64,000 nucleotides of DNA from Mizugakiibacter sp. (GCA_003233305.1 QILI01000064.1:1-64000), one strand, 5' to 3'; shown: positions 9,611-18,829, counted from the first letter of the stretch. The notes: generated by a model not told the origin, from the sequence alone. Translations and numbers: made by a program.

Positions 9611-11671
9611 CTAGGGCGATCGGAGAACCATTGCGCTCCATGCCGGTAGGGTGCCGTTCAAACACGTTCCACTGGCACAGGTGGTGATGGTAATGGCGCT
9701 GCTGCTACCGCTGCTCAGCAGATTCCCGGCCGTCCCGGTAGGTAATCCCGTAATTGGTACGCCTCCCACTTGGCCGGGTAGTTGTTTGAGCGTAACCGCT
9801 TGCCCCGTGGCATTGATGGCTACCAGCACACTTTGTGACCCACTGCCGCGCTGGTAGATATAGACATTGGGAGCACTGCTACCGGGAACGAACAGAGCCG
9901 TGTAAGTACCGGTCTGCAGGCTGGTCTGGCTGGTGTGTACAGCGGCGAGTGACTGTAGCCAGGTGTAATAGCCTTGCACTCCGGCAGACTGTCGCTGGGC
10001 TGTAGTCCACAGGCTCATATCCCTGCGGTTGTTGTTTGTAGGCTGGCCTTTGGAAACAGCCTGATACGGATCATCGCTGCCGCTCATGCCTACTTCGTCG
10101 CCGTAATAGATCATGGGGATGCCGGGGAGAGTGAAGCTCAGCGCCTCGGCGATTTTCCAGCGGGCCAGGATCGCTCCTGTGGCAACGCCGTTGTTGGCAA
10201 GTAGGCTGACTAGGCGGGGCATGTCCTGGTCGTCGATGAAGTTGACCATGCGATAGGGATCGGCATCCTTGAGCAGATTCTGCTGCACCGCGTAATCAAC
10301 TGCCGCAAGGTTGGAATACCCGTAGTAGGACGATTGCCCCGGCACCAGACCCGACTGGGTAATTGCAAAATACAGAGGATAGTTTTCCGTACCGGCAAAT
10401 CCGACCCCAGGTTGGGTGAAGCCGCCCACGAAGTCCGGTGCGCCATTGAGAACTTCGGCAAAAGCAAAGGGCCCGAGACCCTGGCCTTGCAAAAATGAGA
10501 AATACTGTGACCAGAAGCGGTTTGGTACATGTTGAGCGGCATCCAGACGGATGCCATCCAACCCGAAATTGCGCAGCCAACTTGCCGTGGCCTGGTCCAG
10601 ATAGGTTTGTACGGCAAGGTTATCGGAATTGAAATCAGGCAAGCCGCTCAATGGACAGTCGATGGTTGTGTCATAGCTTCCCGCATACGGCTCACATTGT
10701 CCCGTGGCCGAATTGGGGTGGTGAAACCACAAGGTTTGTAGTGCTGTGGCGCTGTTATCCAAGGCTATTTGTCCTGCAGTAATTGCGTTTTCTTCCCGGC
10801 TGTAGAGTAGGTATCCATAGCCGGCATCGTTGACGATCTGGCCGAGGATGACCGCCAATCCGGCCGTATGCGCATCGTTCACCAGAGTCTGCAGGGTGGC
10901 TGCGTTACCAAAGTGTGGATCGACGTTGACAAAATCGGCGGGCCAGTAGCCATGGTAGGGAAAGCTCTTCCAACCATTAGGATTGTTGCTACTGGGGCCG
11001 GGCTGGGCCGGGCCCTGCAGATAGGCCGGAGTCATCCAGATTGTGCTCACGCCAAGTTGGCGAAAATAGCTGGACTGAATACGCTCGATGACCCCCTGCC
11101 AGTCGCCGCCGTGCCAGCCCATCGGGTTCTGCACGTCAGCGACCTCGGTATCGCCGGGGCCGCCGTTGTCATTGGATGGATCACCGTCGTCAAAACGATC
11201 CGGTAGCAGGAAATAGATTACCGAGCCAGGCCAGTTCACAGCCGAAAGAGGCTGTGGTGGATGGGTAGATACTGCAGCTACCGTGACCTGAGTGCTAGCA
11301 CGGGCCGAGGTCGTCCCAGCCGCACCGGTGGCAGTGAGTGTGAATGTATAGGTCTGCGTCGAGGTGCTCGTATTGGCGGGCAGTACCAGCACCACCTGGG
11401 GCTTGGTGGTCGGAGCAGTCGGTAGGCCATTGACGCCAGTGGTCGGACTAACCTGCACGGTATAGCTGTTCGCATTGGCAGCCTGCCAGTACAGCACTTC
11501 CGGTCCACCCCCGGCATTGATACTGGGTGAAGTCGCAGCGAAGCTAGCAATCGATGGTGCCGGGGCTGGAGGTGGGGGCGGTAAGGTAGATGTCGAGCCA
11601 CCCCCGCCACCGCCGCAGGAGGATAGTATCAATAGCAACAACAGCAGAAGCAGCTTGGATAGCTTGTGCAT
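9611..11671 (-). CDS. secreted GH13 alpha-amylase-family lipoprotein
   Basis: The protein starts with a Leu-rich signal and lipobox LSSC followed by poly-Gly. A Pro-rich linker and an Ig-like domain (about residues 45-140) come next, then a GH13 barrel (about 150-600) and a beta-rich end. The catalytic Asp lies in GIRLDAAQHV, the Glu in FAEVLNG and the second Asp in FIDDQDMPR. The usual region I DxxxxH is GQIVND here, and the region IV His is Gln, so substrate-binding residues are altered. I chose the start at 11671, which has a GGTGGGGA ribosome site 9 bases upstream; the track start at 11680 abuts that site. It likely acts on alpha-glucans at the cell surface, specificity unknown. Confidence 0.85.
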   Translation of the reverse strand: MHKLSKLLLLLLLLILSSCGGGGGGSTSTLPPPPPAPAPSIASFAATSPSINAGGGPEVLYWQAANANSYTVQVSPTTGVNGLPTAPTTKPQVVLVLPANTSTSTQTYTFTLTATGAAGTTSARASTQVTVAAVSTHPPQPLSAVNWPGSVIYFLLPDRFDDGDPSNDNGGPGDTEVADVQNPMGWHGGDWQGVIERIQSSYFRQLGVSTIWMTPAYLQGPAQPGPSSNNPNGWKSFPYHGYWPADFVNVDPHFGNAATLQTLVNDAHTAGLAVILGQIVNDAGYGYLLYSREENAITAGQIALDNSATALQTLWFHHPNSATGQCEPYAGSYDTTIDCPLSGLPDFNSDNLAVQTYLDQATASWLRNFGLDGIRLDAAQHVPNRFWSQYFSFLQGQGLGPFAFAEVLNGAPDFVGGFTQPGVGFAGTENYPLYFAITQSGLVPGQSSYYGYSNLAAVDYAVQQNLLKDADPYRMVNFIDDQDMPRLVSLLANNGVATGAILARWKIAEALSFTLPGIPMIYYGDEVGMSGSDDPYQAVSKGQPTNNNRRDMSLWTTAQRQSAGVQGYYTWLQSLAAVHTSQTSLQTGTYTALFVPGSSAPNVYIYQRGSGSQSVLVAINATGQAVTLKQLPGQVGGVPITGLPTGTAGNLLSSGSSSAITITTCASGTCLNGTLPAWSAMVLRSP

Positions 11672-11923
11672 AATGATCATTCCCCACCGGCCTGATCTTT
11701 ACTCAGAGTAATCGTAAAGTGACCCTGGGTAAGCGGTACGCATACGTATTCACGCACGATCTGCCGTGGAGAATCAGGGCATTCCATACCTGAGTGCAGA
11801 TTGCGGTTGTGTGGAAATAACCGGAGAGGCCGAATTCCAACATACTCGGGAATGTTGGAAACGATGGTTGCCGATGCCGAATGCGGCAGTATGTAACCAC
11901 CCCTACACGTATGCGTGCCAGGA

Positions 11924-12010
11924 TGGTGCCGGAGGAGGGACTCGAACCCTCACTGTGTCACCACAAACGGATTTTGAGTCCGTCGCGTCTACCAGTTCCG
12001 CCACTCCGGC
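11924..12010 (-). tRNA. tRNA-Leu (anticodon CAA), with encoded CCA
   Basis: Read on the minus strand, this 87-nt sequence folds as a class II tRNA. It has the acceptor stem GCCGGAG/CTCCGGC, D-loop GGTAG, anticodon stem ACGGA/TCCGT around loop CTCAAAA (anticodon CAA, decoding UUG), a long variable arm and GGTTCGAGTCC in the T arm. The CCA end is encoded. The long variable arm and anticodon together identify leucine. Confidence 0.96.
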
Positions 12011-12021
12011 GCAGAAAGCGA

Positions 12022-12051
12022 AGTATGCTTGAATTGGTTGCTGCGGTCGAG
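12022..12051 (-). promoter_or_regulatory. possible promoter of tRNA-Leu
   Basis: On the minus strand CTCGAC and CATACT lie 18 bases apart, with the CATACT box ending about 11 bases before the tRNA 5' end. The -10 match is fair and the -35 match is weak. Confidence 0.35.
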
Positions 12052-12169
12052 AGTTGATTGCCATGTGTGTGGTTTTTTCGGTGGGCAGCAGTCTTTGTAT
12101 ATCCGGCTAGGAGGATCTGCGGGGTTGGTACCAATACCCACTCAACGGGTCAGGCTTGGGGACGTCCTG

Positions 12170-12288
12170 AAAAACTGTAGCGAGCAGTTTGAGCGTAAGG
12201 CGCTCCGGGGTGAATCGCAGAGACATATCGATTGATAAGCAGTGAGTGAGCGAGGATACAACGTAGCAATTGGGTCGCGCAGTAGGTT
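12170..12288 (-). repeat. 119-bp degenerate dispersed repeat, copy 2
   Basis: This is the inverted second copy of the element at 6252-6370, with the same length and order of conserved blocks when read on the minus strand. Its end forms AAACTG-CTCGCTA-CAGTTT followed by further T, a weak intrinsic-terminator shape. That end lies downstream of metX, which is also on the minus strand, so this copy could end metX transcription. It fills most of the gap between metX and the tRNA-Leu promoter. Confidence 0.7.
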
Positions 12289-12301
12289 TATCGAGATATT
12301 C

Positions 12302-13420
12302 TCAGGTGGTGTCCGGGATCTCTATGGTATCCAGATAGCTACGGATCGCCGCTCCAAAACGTTGGGTATCGACCAGAAAGGCATCGTGGCCCTGGGGTGA
12401 GTCCAGAGCTACAAATTGAACCCGTGCTCCGGCTTCTGTAAGGCCGTCAGCAATAATCTTCTGTTGCTCGACCGGAAACAGAATATCGGTATCTACACCG
12501 ATGACCAAGGCACTTTCGATTTGTATACGCTGCAGCCCACGCTCGATACTACCGTGGCCGTATTCGGCCACATCGAACCAGTCGCTGGCGCGTGACAGGT
12601 ACAGATAACTGTTCGGGTCGAAGCGACGAACAAACCTTTTGGCATGGGCTTCGAGATAAGATTCGACTTCAAATTCAAGGCTGAATGGCTGGTCTTCACG
12701 ATGGTTCGATTCGAGACGGATGCGTCCGAAACGGCCGCTCCATTCCATGGCTGAGCGATAAGTGATGACGCCTAGTTTGCGGGCAATACGCATCCCGGCT
12801 TCAGGATAGGACGCTTCACCATAACGACCTTTGTTCCAGGCGGGGTCAAGGCGGATTGCTTCACGCTGCAGGGAGCGAATGGCAATCGCGAACGGCTGGG
12901 CCTGGGGTGCAGTGGAAATGCTGATATGGCCACGGGTGCCGTGTGGGTGCAACAGCATGTAGGCCAGCGCGGTCATACCTCCCATGGAGCAGCCTATCAG
13001 CATGGCTAGACGGTCAATACCCAGATGCTGAACCAGGGCGTGGGCGGCATCGGCAGCATCTTCCAGGGTCAGGTCGGGAAAATTCAGGCCGTATGCTGCA
13101 CCATTGTCGGGGTCGATGGAAGACGGGCAGGTTGAGCCCATGCAACTGCCCAGGGTGTTGACGCAAATCACCTGCCAGCGGTCGGTGTCGATGGCCCGGC
13201 CTGGGCCGATGATGGCTTCCCACCAGCCAGGATTGGGATCCTGCTCACTGCAAGCAGCATGGGCACTGGGTGAAAGCCCGGTAAAAATTAGCACCGCGTT
13301 ACTGCGGGAGGCGTTTAATTTACCCCAGGTTTCGTAGGCGAGTTGTGCTTGATGTAATACCCCACCTCGCAGCATGGGAAAGGGGTCGGGCAGAGGAAAA
13401 TAGCGTCTAGCGTCAGTCAT
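12302..13420 (-). CDS. metX: homoserine O-succinyltransferase-type MetX
   Basis: This alpha/beta-hydrolase fold acyltransferase activates homoserine for methionine synthesis. The nucleophile elbow GCSMGGM is near residue 150, and the His of the triad is in QGHDAFL near the C terminus. The block VNTLGSCMGSTCPSS resembles the LGSCxGSTxP pattern of MetX proteins that use succinyl-CoA, whereas acetyl-CoA enzymes usually read GGCxGTTGP there. I therefore infer succinyltransferase activity. The length of 372 residues is normal. It stands alone on the minus strand, 143 bases from the arsR-like gene. Confidence 0.9.
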   Translation of the reverse strand: MTDARRYFPLPDPFPMLRGGVLHQAQLAYETWGKLNASRSNAVLIFTGLSPSAHAACSEQDPNPGWWEAIIGPGRAIDTDRWQVICVNTLGSCMGSTCPSSIDPDNGAAYGLNFPDLTLEDAADAAHALVQHLGIDRLAMLIGCSMGGMTALAYMLLHPHGTRGHISISTAPQAQPFAIAIRSLQREAIRLDPAWNKGRYGEASYPEAGMRIARKLGVITYRSAMEWSGRFGRIRLESNHREDQPFSLEFEVESYLEAHAKRFVRRFDPNSYLYLSRASDWFDVAEYGHGSIERGLQRIQIESALVIGVDTDILFPVEQQKIIADGLTEAGARVQFVALDSPQGHDAFLVDTQRFGAAIRSYLDTIEIPDTT

Positions 13421-13563
13421 GAGAGTGATCGGAGTAAGGACGTGCCCAATTTAGCAAACATAGTGGGTAGCCCATATCATTCCGGCCCATGGGCTTGTGT
13501 AGTAACGGCTATCTGGGTTGACCTGTGGGTGGTAGTCAGGACGATTAGGCTTAGGGGTGCCGC

Positions 13564-13935
13564 TCAATCGTGAGTGTTGGCAGGTGTGTTGGGTGTACTG
13601 CAGTACACCGTATACAGAGTTTCCAAGATGGCCTGGGCAGGTCCTCCGGTGAGTGCGTAGTAGATTGTTTGTGCTTCCCGCCGGGTTGTGACAACACTTT
13701 GTTGGCGCAAAATAGCCAGGTGCTGGGATAGCGCGGACTGACTCAGGGTGACCTGCTCGTTGATCTGCCCAACGGACAGCTCGCCCGCGACGAGCAGACA
13801 CAAGATACGCAGTCGTTGTGGGTTGGCGAGAGCCCTCAGCATGTGGCTGGCCTGGCCGACATGATTCTGAATTCGTACAACATCGAACTCCAGCCCCGAA
13901 TTTTCGGTGCCCTCCAGGTTGGACTTGACCTTCAT
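13564..13935 (-). CDS. ArsR-family repressor with two BigR/SqrR-type cysteines
   Basis: This is a small winged-helix repressor; the recognition helix region reads TLSQSALSQHLAILRQQ (about residues 63-79). Cysteines sit at about residues 46 (RILCLLVAGELS) and 112 (TVYCSTP), 66 apart. That spacing and context are those of BigR/SqrR/YgaV persulfide sensors, which form an inter-Cys polysulfide link and release DNA. Metal-site ELCVCDL-type ligands of classical ArsR are absent. I chose the ATG at 13935 (MKVKSN); the ORF extends to 14001, but that part is the promoter region. It is divergent from DUF2892 and RND genes and probably represses them and itself. Confidence 0.87.
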   Translation of the reverse strand: MKVKSNLEGTENSGLEFDVVRIQNHVGQASHMLRALANPQRLRILCLLVAGELSVGQINEQVTLSQSALSQHLAILRQQSVVTTRREAQTIYYALTGGPAQAILETLYTVYCSTPNTPANTHD

Positions 13936-14016
13936 GACTAGACCTCGATGCTTGGTATAGGCAACACCTCTTGCAGGTTCGTAGCAAGAAGTGAGACACA
14001 CTAATAGTACACCTTT

Positions 14017-14031
14017 AACCTAAATTAGGTT
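14017..14031. promoter_or_regulatory. perfect palindrome, likely ArsR operator
   Basis: AACCTAA-A-TTAGGTT is an exact 7-bp inverted repeat around one base, in the gap between the divergent arsR-like gene and the DUF2892/RND operon. It overlaps the putative -35 hexamer of the rightward promoter, the place expected for repression. Confidence 0.65.
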
Positions 14032-14053
14032 TAACTAATTTATATGGTATACT
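14025..14053 (+). promoter_or_regulatory. putative promoter of the DUF2892-RND operon
   Basis: TTAGGT and TATACT are spaced by 17 bases. The -35 box is inside the palindrome, so repressor binding would block polymerase. The transcript would have a leader of about 125 bases before the DUF2892 start. Confidence 0.5.
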
Positions 14054-14184
14054 CATTGCCTCGACGATGCGCGGGGTGACCTGTGGTGGGTTTTGTTACC
14101 GCTAGATGGGTAGACTCGCTCACCTGGCAGTACCGAGGATTTGCGCAGCGTTACACCCTATTGATTCGGATAAGGAGTGATTGT

Positions 14185-14388
14185 ATGAACGTTGATCGTC
14201 TTGTTCTAGCCATTGCCGGCATTTTTATACTGGTCAGTTTGTTGCTGGCCGTGTATATATCGCAGTGGTGGTTGCTGTTTACGGCCTTTGTCGGCCTAAA
14301 CCTGTTGCAGGCGTCGTTTACGGGATTCTGCCCATTGGCGAAAATCCTCGGCAAGGTGGGTTTCAAACCCGGTTGTGCTTTCCACTGA
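14185..14388 (+). CDS. DUF2892 (YgaP-like membrane domain) protein
   Basis: This 67-residue protein has two hydrophobic segments (about residues 6-28 and 30-47). The DUF2892 pattern is present: N-terminal [12 protein letters not shown] and the closing [16 protein letters not shown] with a conserved Cys. The same module forms the membrane half of the rhodanese YgaP and commonly accompanies sulfide/persulfide-responsive genes. The start at 14185 has AAGGAG 8 bases upstream; the longer track ORF has no such support. It is the first gene after the palindromic operator and lies 14 bases before the RND adaptor gene. Confidence 0.85.
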   Translation: MNVDRLVLAIAGIFILVSLLLAVYISQWWLLFTAFVGLNLLQASFTGFCPLAKILGKVGFKPGCAFH

Positions 14389-14402
14389 ACGAGGGCGTGA
14401 CG

Positions 14403-15488
14403 ATGTACCGGATGCGTGGGTGGATACTGGTGGCTGTACTGGCCCCGACTCTGGTTTTGGGTGGCTGCAGTAGTGAAAAACCTACTGCCAGGGAATCGGC
14501 CAAGGTTCCGTTTGCAACGCAGGTGGTCAAGCAACAAGTGACCCCACGTGAGCAGGTCTGGGACGGTACGGTTCAAGCCGTGCATCGGGCGACTCTATCG
14601 GCCCAGACTGCTGGGCGGGTGATCAAATTACCCTATGAGGTCAACGATTACGTGCCAAAAGGTGCCGTGGTGGTCCGCTTTACCGACGTCGAGCAGGGTG
14701 CAGCAGTTCGCGCGGCGCAGGCTAAGGTACGGGCCGCCCAGGCAGCCTATGCCGAGGCGCAGGCGCAGTACCGGCGTATTGCCAAAGTCTATGCCCGGAG
14801 CTTAGTTTCAAAGTCGCAGATGGATCGGGTTACAGCCCAACGTGATACCTCCAGGGCGGCACTGGACTCGGCCCGACAGAACCTTCGGGCAGCCTCACAG
14901 ACCAAGGATTACACCGTTGTGCGGGCTCCGTATGCGGGCATTCTTACGCGGCGCTTCGTGCAAGTGGGTGAGGCGGTACGCCCCGGCCAGCCATTGATCT
15001 CCGGACTATCCCTGGACCAGCTGCGGGTCGAGGTACAAGTGCCGCAGAGCGAGGTGGTTCTAATTCGTAAATACCACCGGGCCTGGGTAGTGCTGGGTGG
15101 GGGTGCCAAGCGGATCGAGGCGAGCAAAGTCATCGTGTTTCCCTATGCCGATCCGCAAACCCATACTTTTACGGTGCGCTTGGTATTGCCGACGGTAGCC
15201 ACGGGATTGAACCCGGGTGAGGTGGTACGTGTTGCCTTCATGGTCGGTTCAAGGCCCAGGCTGCTGATTCCCGGCTCATCGATCATGCATCGGGGTGAAA
15301 TTGTGGGGGTGTATGTCGATCACGACAATCAGGTTATCTTGCGGCAGATCCGCCTTGGTGACCGTTTTGGAGATGCCTACGAGGTTCTTTCGGGACTTGA
15401 TCCCGGTGAGCGAATTGCCAAGAATCCAATTGCGGCGATGGATTATCTGATCACCCGGCATCAGGGTGGAGCCAAGCGGTATGACTGA
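14403..15488 (+). CDS. RND efflux periplasmic adaptor (membrane fusion) lipoprotein
   Basis: This adaptor subunit links an inner-membrane RND pump to an outer-membrane channel. It has a signal peptide with lipobox LGGC (about residue 22). The barrel-sandwich hybrid motif GRVIKLPYEVNDYVPKGAVV follows, then an Ala-rich helical hairpin (AAQAKVRAAQAAYAEAQAQY), the second lipoyl half (VRAPYAGILTRRFVQVGEAV) and a C-terminal beta domain. It has 361 residues from the ATG at 14403. Its stop overlaps the pump start by 8 bases. The substrate is unknown; control by a persulfide-type repressor suggests a sulfur-linked stress. Confidence 0.92.
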   Translation: MYRMRGWILVAVLAPTLVLGGCSSEKPTARESAKVPFATQVVKQQVTPREQVWDGTVQAVHRATLSAQTAGRVIKLPYEVNDYVPKGAVVVRFTDVEQGAAVRAAQAKVRAAQAAYAEAQAQYRRIAKVYARSLVSKSQMDRVTAQRDTSRAALDSARQNLRAASQTKDYTVVRAPYAGILTRRFVQVGEAVRPGQPLISGLSLDQLRVEVQVPQSEVVLIRKYHRAWVVLGGGAKRIEASKVIVFPYADPQTHTFTVRLVLPTVATGLNPGEVVRVAFMVGSRPRLLIPGSSIMHRGEIVGVYVDHDNQVILRQIRLGDRFGDAYEVLSGLDPGERIAKNPIAAMDYLITRHQGGAKRYD

Positions 15489-18400
15489 TGGAAAGAAGTT
15501 GGGGATCGCCGGCCGTATCGCTCGGGCTTTCCAGGCCTCGCAGCTCACGCCGTTGCTGGCTATTGCCGGCTTGTTGCTTGGCATTGCTGCTGCCGTTATC
15601 ACCCCGCGCGAGGAAGAGCCTCAGATCAGGGTGACCATGGCCAATGTCATGGTGCCCTTTCCAGGGGCGTCGGCCCATGATGTGGAGAACCTGGTCAGCT
15701 TTCCTCTGGAACAGAAGCTTTCGGAAATACGTGGGGTCAAACACGTCTTTTCAGTCAGCCGTCCCGGCATGGCTATTATCACCGTAGAGTATTACGTTGG
15801 CGTGCCCCGCCAGCAAGCACTGGTACGGTTGTACAATAAGGTGTACTCCAACACCGACTGGATGCCGCAGGGAGTAGGGGTCGGCAAGCCTTTGATTAAG
15901 CCGATGGGCATCAACGATGTGCCTATCATGACGCTGACGCTGTGGTCCGATCAGGCCAGCCGGCTGCAATTAGCGGAAACCGCGCATACGCTGGAGACCG
16001 ATCTCAAACGCATTCGTGGAACCCGCGACGTGTATACCGTCGGTGCGCCCGAGCGAGCGGTGATGGTTGAAATCGAGCCCGGCAAGCTAGCCAGCTACGG
16101 TTTGACGCTCAGTGAATTGGGCCATGCGCTTAAGGCTGCCAATCTTGCTACCGATGCGGGCCACCTGGTCGGCAACAATACCAATGAGCCGGTCAAGGCC
16201 GGCACCTTTTTCATGAATGCCCAGGCGGTTTCCCAACTGGTCATCAGTCTGCACGACGGCAATCCGGTCTATTTGTCCGATATTGCCAAGGTTGTCGGAG
16301 GGGTCAATTACCCCAAGCACTACGCCTGGTACGGCACCCCTGCTACCAAGGGTGGGCCGGCGACCGGCCTGGCTCCCGCTGTCACCATTGCCATTGCTAA
16401 AAAGCAGGGCACCAACGCGATTGATATCACCCGCGCAATCCGGGCTCGACTCGTCGCACTTCGAGGGGTGGATATCCCCTCCGGAGTGCATGTTGCGGTA
16501 ACCCGCGATTACGGTCGGACAGCGAATGACAAGGCTATGGAATTGCTGGAGCATTTAGCACTGGCGACGGCTGCGGTGATCCTGCTGGTACTGCTGACCC
16601 TGGGCTGGCGCGAGGCCATTGTGGTGGGTACTGCCGTAATCATCACCCTGGCATTAACGCTGTTCGCATCCTGGGCGATTGGTTTCACCATCAATAGGGT
16701 TTCATTGTTTGCGTTAATTTTCTCGATTGGCATTCTGGTTGATGACGCGATTGTGGTGATCGAGAACATTCATCGACACATTGCGCTGGGTAACCACAAT
16801 CTATTGCAGACCATTCCCCAGGCTGTGGACGAGGTGGGGGGGCCCACGATTCTGGCCACTCTGACGGTGATTGCCGCATTGCTGCCGATGGCCTTTGTGG
16901 GTGGTTTGATGGGACCGTATATGCGCCCGATACCCATCAACGCCAGTGCCGGTATGTTGATATCGCTGATCGTGGCGTTTGTGGTGACGCCGTGGATGGC
17001 TTTGCACTTGCTGCGCAAGGTGGCCAAACGGCATGAGGATCATGCCACCGGGGCGGGTCATGCCCAGGAGTCCAAGCTCGACCAGAAGTTGTATCAGCTA
17101 TTCCATTATGTAATGACGCCGTTTCTCAGCAGTCCCAAGGCACGTCGGAATCGCCGTCGCCTGTTCATGACGATGGGTATGCTGGTAGTCCTGGCGGCGA
17201 GTTTGGTGGTCGTCAAGGGAGTGATTCTGAAGATGCTCCCGTTCGGCAACAAATCGGAATTCCAGGTGGTCTTGAACATGCCGGCTGGAGCTACCTTGGA
17301 GCAGACCAACCGGGTGCTGCTCGATATGACTCGTGTACTGGACAAAGTGCCGGAAGTCACCAATTACGAGGTGTATGCCGGCACCTCTGCACCCATCAAC
17401 TTCAACGGACTGGTGAGGCAGTATTACCTGCGCTCATTGCCCTACCAGGGTGATATCCAGGTCAATTTGCTTAATAAACATGAGCGCAAGCGACAAAGCC
17501 ATGCCATTGCCATGTCGGTACGTCCGGCCATCGCGCGGATTGCCAAGCGCTTCGGTGCCCATGTGCAGGTCGTTGAGGTACCTCCCGGGCCACCGGTAAT
17601 GGCACCCATCGTAGCTGAAATATATGGTCCAAATTATCAGCAACAACAAAAGGTTGCATTACAACTCGAAAATTTATTCGAGAAAACGCCCGGTATTGTC
17701 GATATCGACAGCAGTGTCGAAAACCGCAAAGCCCGGCGTAAGCTGGTGATCGTGGATAGAACCCGGGCAGCGACGCTGGGGGTCTCCCAAGCGCAGATCG
17801 TCAAGGCTATTCAGGCCGGTATGCATGGTGATCCGGTTACCTATCTCGAAGATAGCCATGCCCGTTATCCGGTACCCATCATTCTGCGGCTTCCGGAGCG
17901 CAGCCTGGGCTCGATGAACAACGTATTGAATTTACGGGTTCGCTCCCGTTTCGGCCAGCTTATTCCCTTGTCTGAAGTGGTGCGGGTGGTGAGTGCCCCA
18001 CTCGATCAGGCGATTTACCACAAGGATTTGTTGCCCTATACCTTTGTTACCGCAGACGATGCAGGTAGCGAAGATAGCCCCTTGTATGGGATGTTCCGCC
18101 TGGTGAGCGAAATTGCCGGGCGCACGTTTGCCGGCTATCACCTCGACCAGTACTTCATTGGTCGGCCTGCTAATGGTGCGCATTTTTCCATTCACTGGAG
18201 TGGCGAATGGACCATCACCTATGAGACCTTCCGTGACATGGGTATCGCCTATGGATTTGGCTTGATCCTGATCTATCTGCTGGTGGTCGCGCAGTTTCGA
18301 AGTTATCTTGTGCCGTTAATCATCATGGCCCCGATTCCACTGACCATCATTGGCGTGATGCCCGGACACTGGTTGCTTGGAGCACAATTTACGGCGCCTT

Positions 18401-18735
18401 CAATGATCGGCATGATCGCTCTGGCCGGTATCATTGTGCGCAACTCAATCTTGTTGGTGGATTTTATCAATCATGCGGTGCAGTCCGGCAAACCTCTGGA
18501 TACGGCGGTGATCGAATCCGGTGCGGTACGGGCGAAACCCATCATTCTGACGGCCATCGCGGCGATGTTGGGGGCGTTCTTTATCCTTGGGGACCCCATC
18601 TTCCAAGGTCTTGCCGTGTCGCTGATCTTCGGTGTGTTTATTTCCACCATACTGACCCTGCTGGTTATTCCGGTGCTGTATTTCAGCTACCTGCAGCATC
18701 ATGGTGGCCGGGTGCCGGGGATGGTAAAAGCCTAG
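15481..18735 (+). CDS. RND efflux pump permease
   Basis: This large inner-membrane proton-driven transporter has 1084 residues. It shows the RND layout of two repeats, each one TM helix, a large periplasmic loop and a group of TM helices. The N terminus has ITPREEEPQIRVTM and PGASAHDVENLVSFPLEQKL. TM4 carries the proton-relay Asp pair in GILVDDAIVVIEN (about residue 420). It resembles the AcrB/HAE group more than heavy-metal CzcA types. No outer-membrane channel gene is nearby, so it probably uses a shared TolC-like partner. It is the last gene of the ArsR-controlled unit. Confidence 0.92.
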   Translation: MTDGKKLGIAGRIARAFQASQLTPLLAIAGLLLGIAAAVITPREEEPQIRVTMANVMVPFPGASAHDVENLVSFPLEQKLSEIRGVKHVFSVSRPGMAIITVEYYVGVPRQQALVRLYNKVYSNTDWMPQGVGVGKPLIKPMGINDVPIMTLTLWSDQASRLQLAETAHTLETDLKRIRGTRDVYTVGAPERAVMVEIEPGKLASYGLTLSELGHALKAANLATDAGHLVGNNTNEPVKAGTFFMNAQAVSQLVISLHDGNPVYLSDIAKVVGGVNYPKHYAWYGTPATKGGPATGLAPAVTIAIAKKQGTNAIDITRAIRARLVALRGVDIPSGVHVAVTRDYGRTANDKAMELLEHLALATAAVILLVLLTLGWREAIVVGTAVIITLALTLFASWAIGFTINRVSLFALIFSIGILVDDAIVVIENIHRHIALGNHNLLQTIPQAVDEVGGPTILATLTVIAALLPMAFVGGLMGPYMRPIPINASAGMLISLIVAFVVTPWMALHLLRKVAKRHEDHATGAGHAQESKLDQKLYQLFHYVMTPFLSSPKARRNRRRLFMTMGMLVVLAASLVVVKGVILKMLPFGNKSEFQVVLNMPAGATLEQTNRVLLDMTRVLDKVPEVTNYEVYAGTSAPINFNGLVRQYYLRSLPYQGDIQVNLLNKHERKRQSHAIAMSVRPAIARIAKRFGAHVQVVEVPPGPPVMAPIVAEIYGPNYQQQQKVALQLENLFEKTPGIVDIDSSVENRKARRKLVIVDRTRAATLGVSQAQIVKAIQAGMHGDPVTYLEDSHARYPVPIILRLPERSLGSMNNVLNLRVRSRFGQLIPLSEVVRVVSAPLDQAIYHKDLLPYTFVTADDAGSEDSPLYGMFRLVSEIAGRTFAGYHLDQYFIGRPANGAHFSIHWSGEWTITYETFRDMGIAYGFGLILIYLLVVAQFRSYLVPLIIMAPIPLTIIGVMPGHWLLGAQFTAPSMIGMIALAGIIVRNSILLVDFINHAVQSGKPLDTAVIESGAVRAKPIILTAIAAMLGAFFILGDPIFQGLAVSLIFGVFISTILTLLVIPVLYFSYLQHHGGRVPGMVKA

Positions 18736-18829
18736 TTATCAGACTGGGCAGTCTTGAGGGTGCGGGCCCAGGCTGGTTTTGAGTAAGGGGGCAGTTCTAG
18801 TCGCTGCCATCGGACGGGCAGAGTGCTAT

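Noticed and set aside
11703-11900. 65-codon minus-strand ORF between the amylase gene and tRNA-Leu
   Set aside because: It has no ribosome site, no domain and an unusual composition; it lies in the spacer downstream of the tRNA.
13451-13999. 182-codon minus-strand ORF over the arsR-like gene
   Set aside because: It is the alternate frame of the ArsR gene; the 13564-13935 frame has a clear winged-helix pattern and conserved cysteines.
18811-18828. Possible LexA box in the umuD promoter region
   Set aside because: CTG and CAG occur 12 bases apart in this gap rather than the required 10, without the extended CTGT/ACAG halves.
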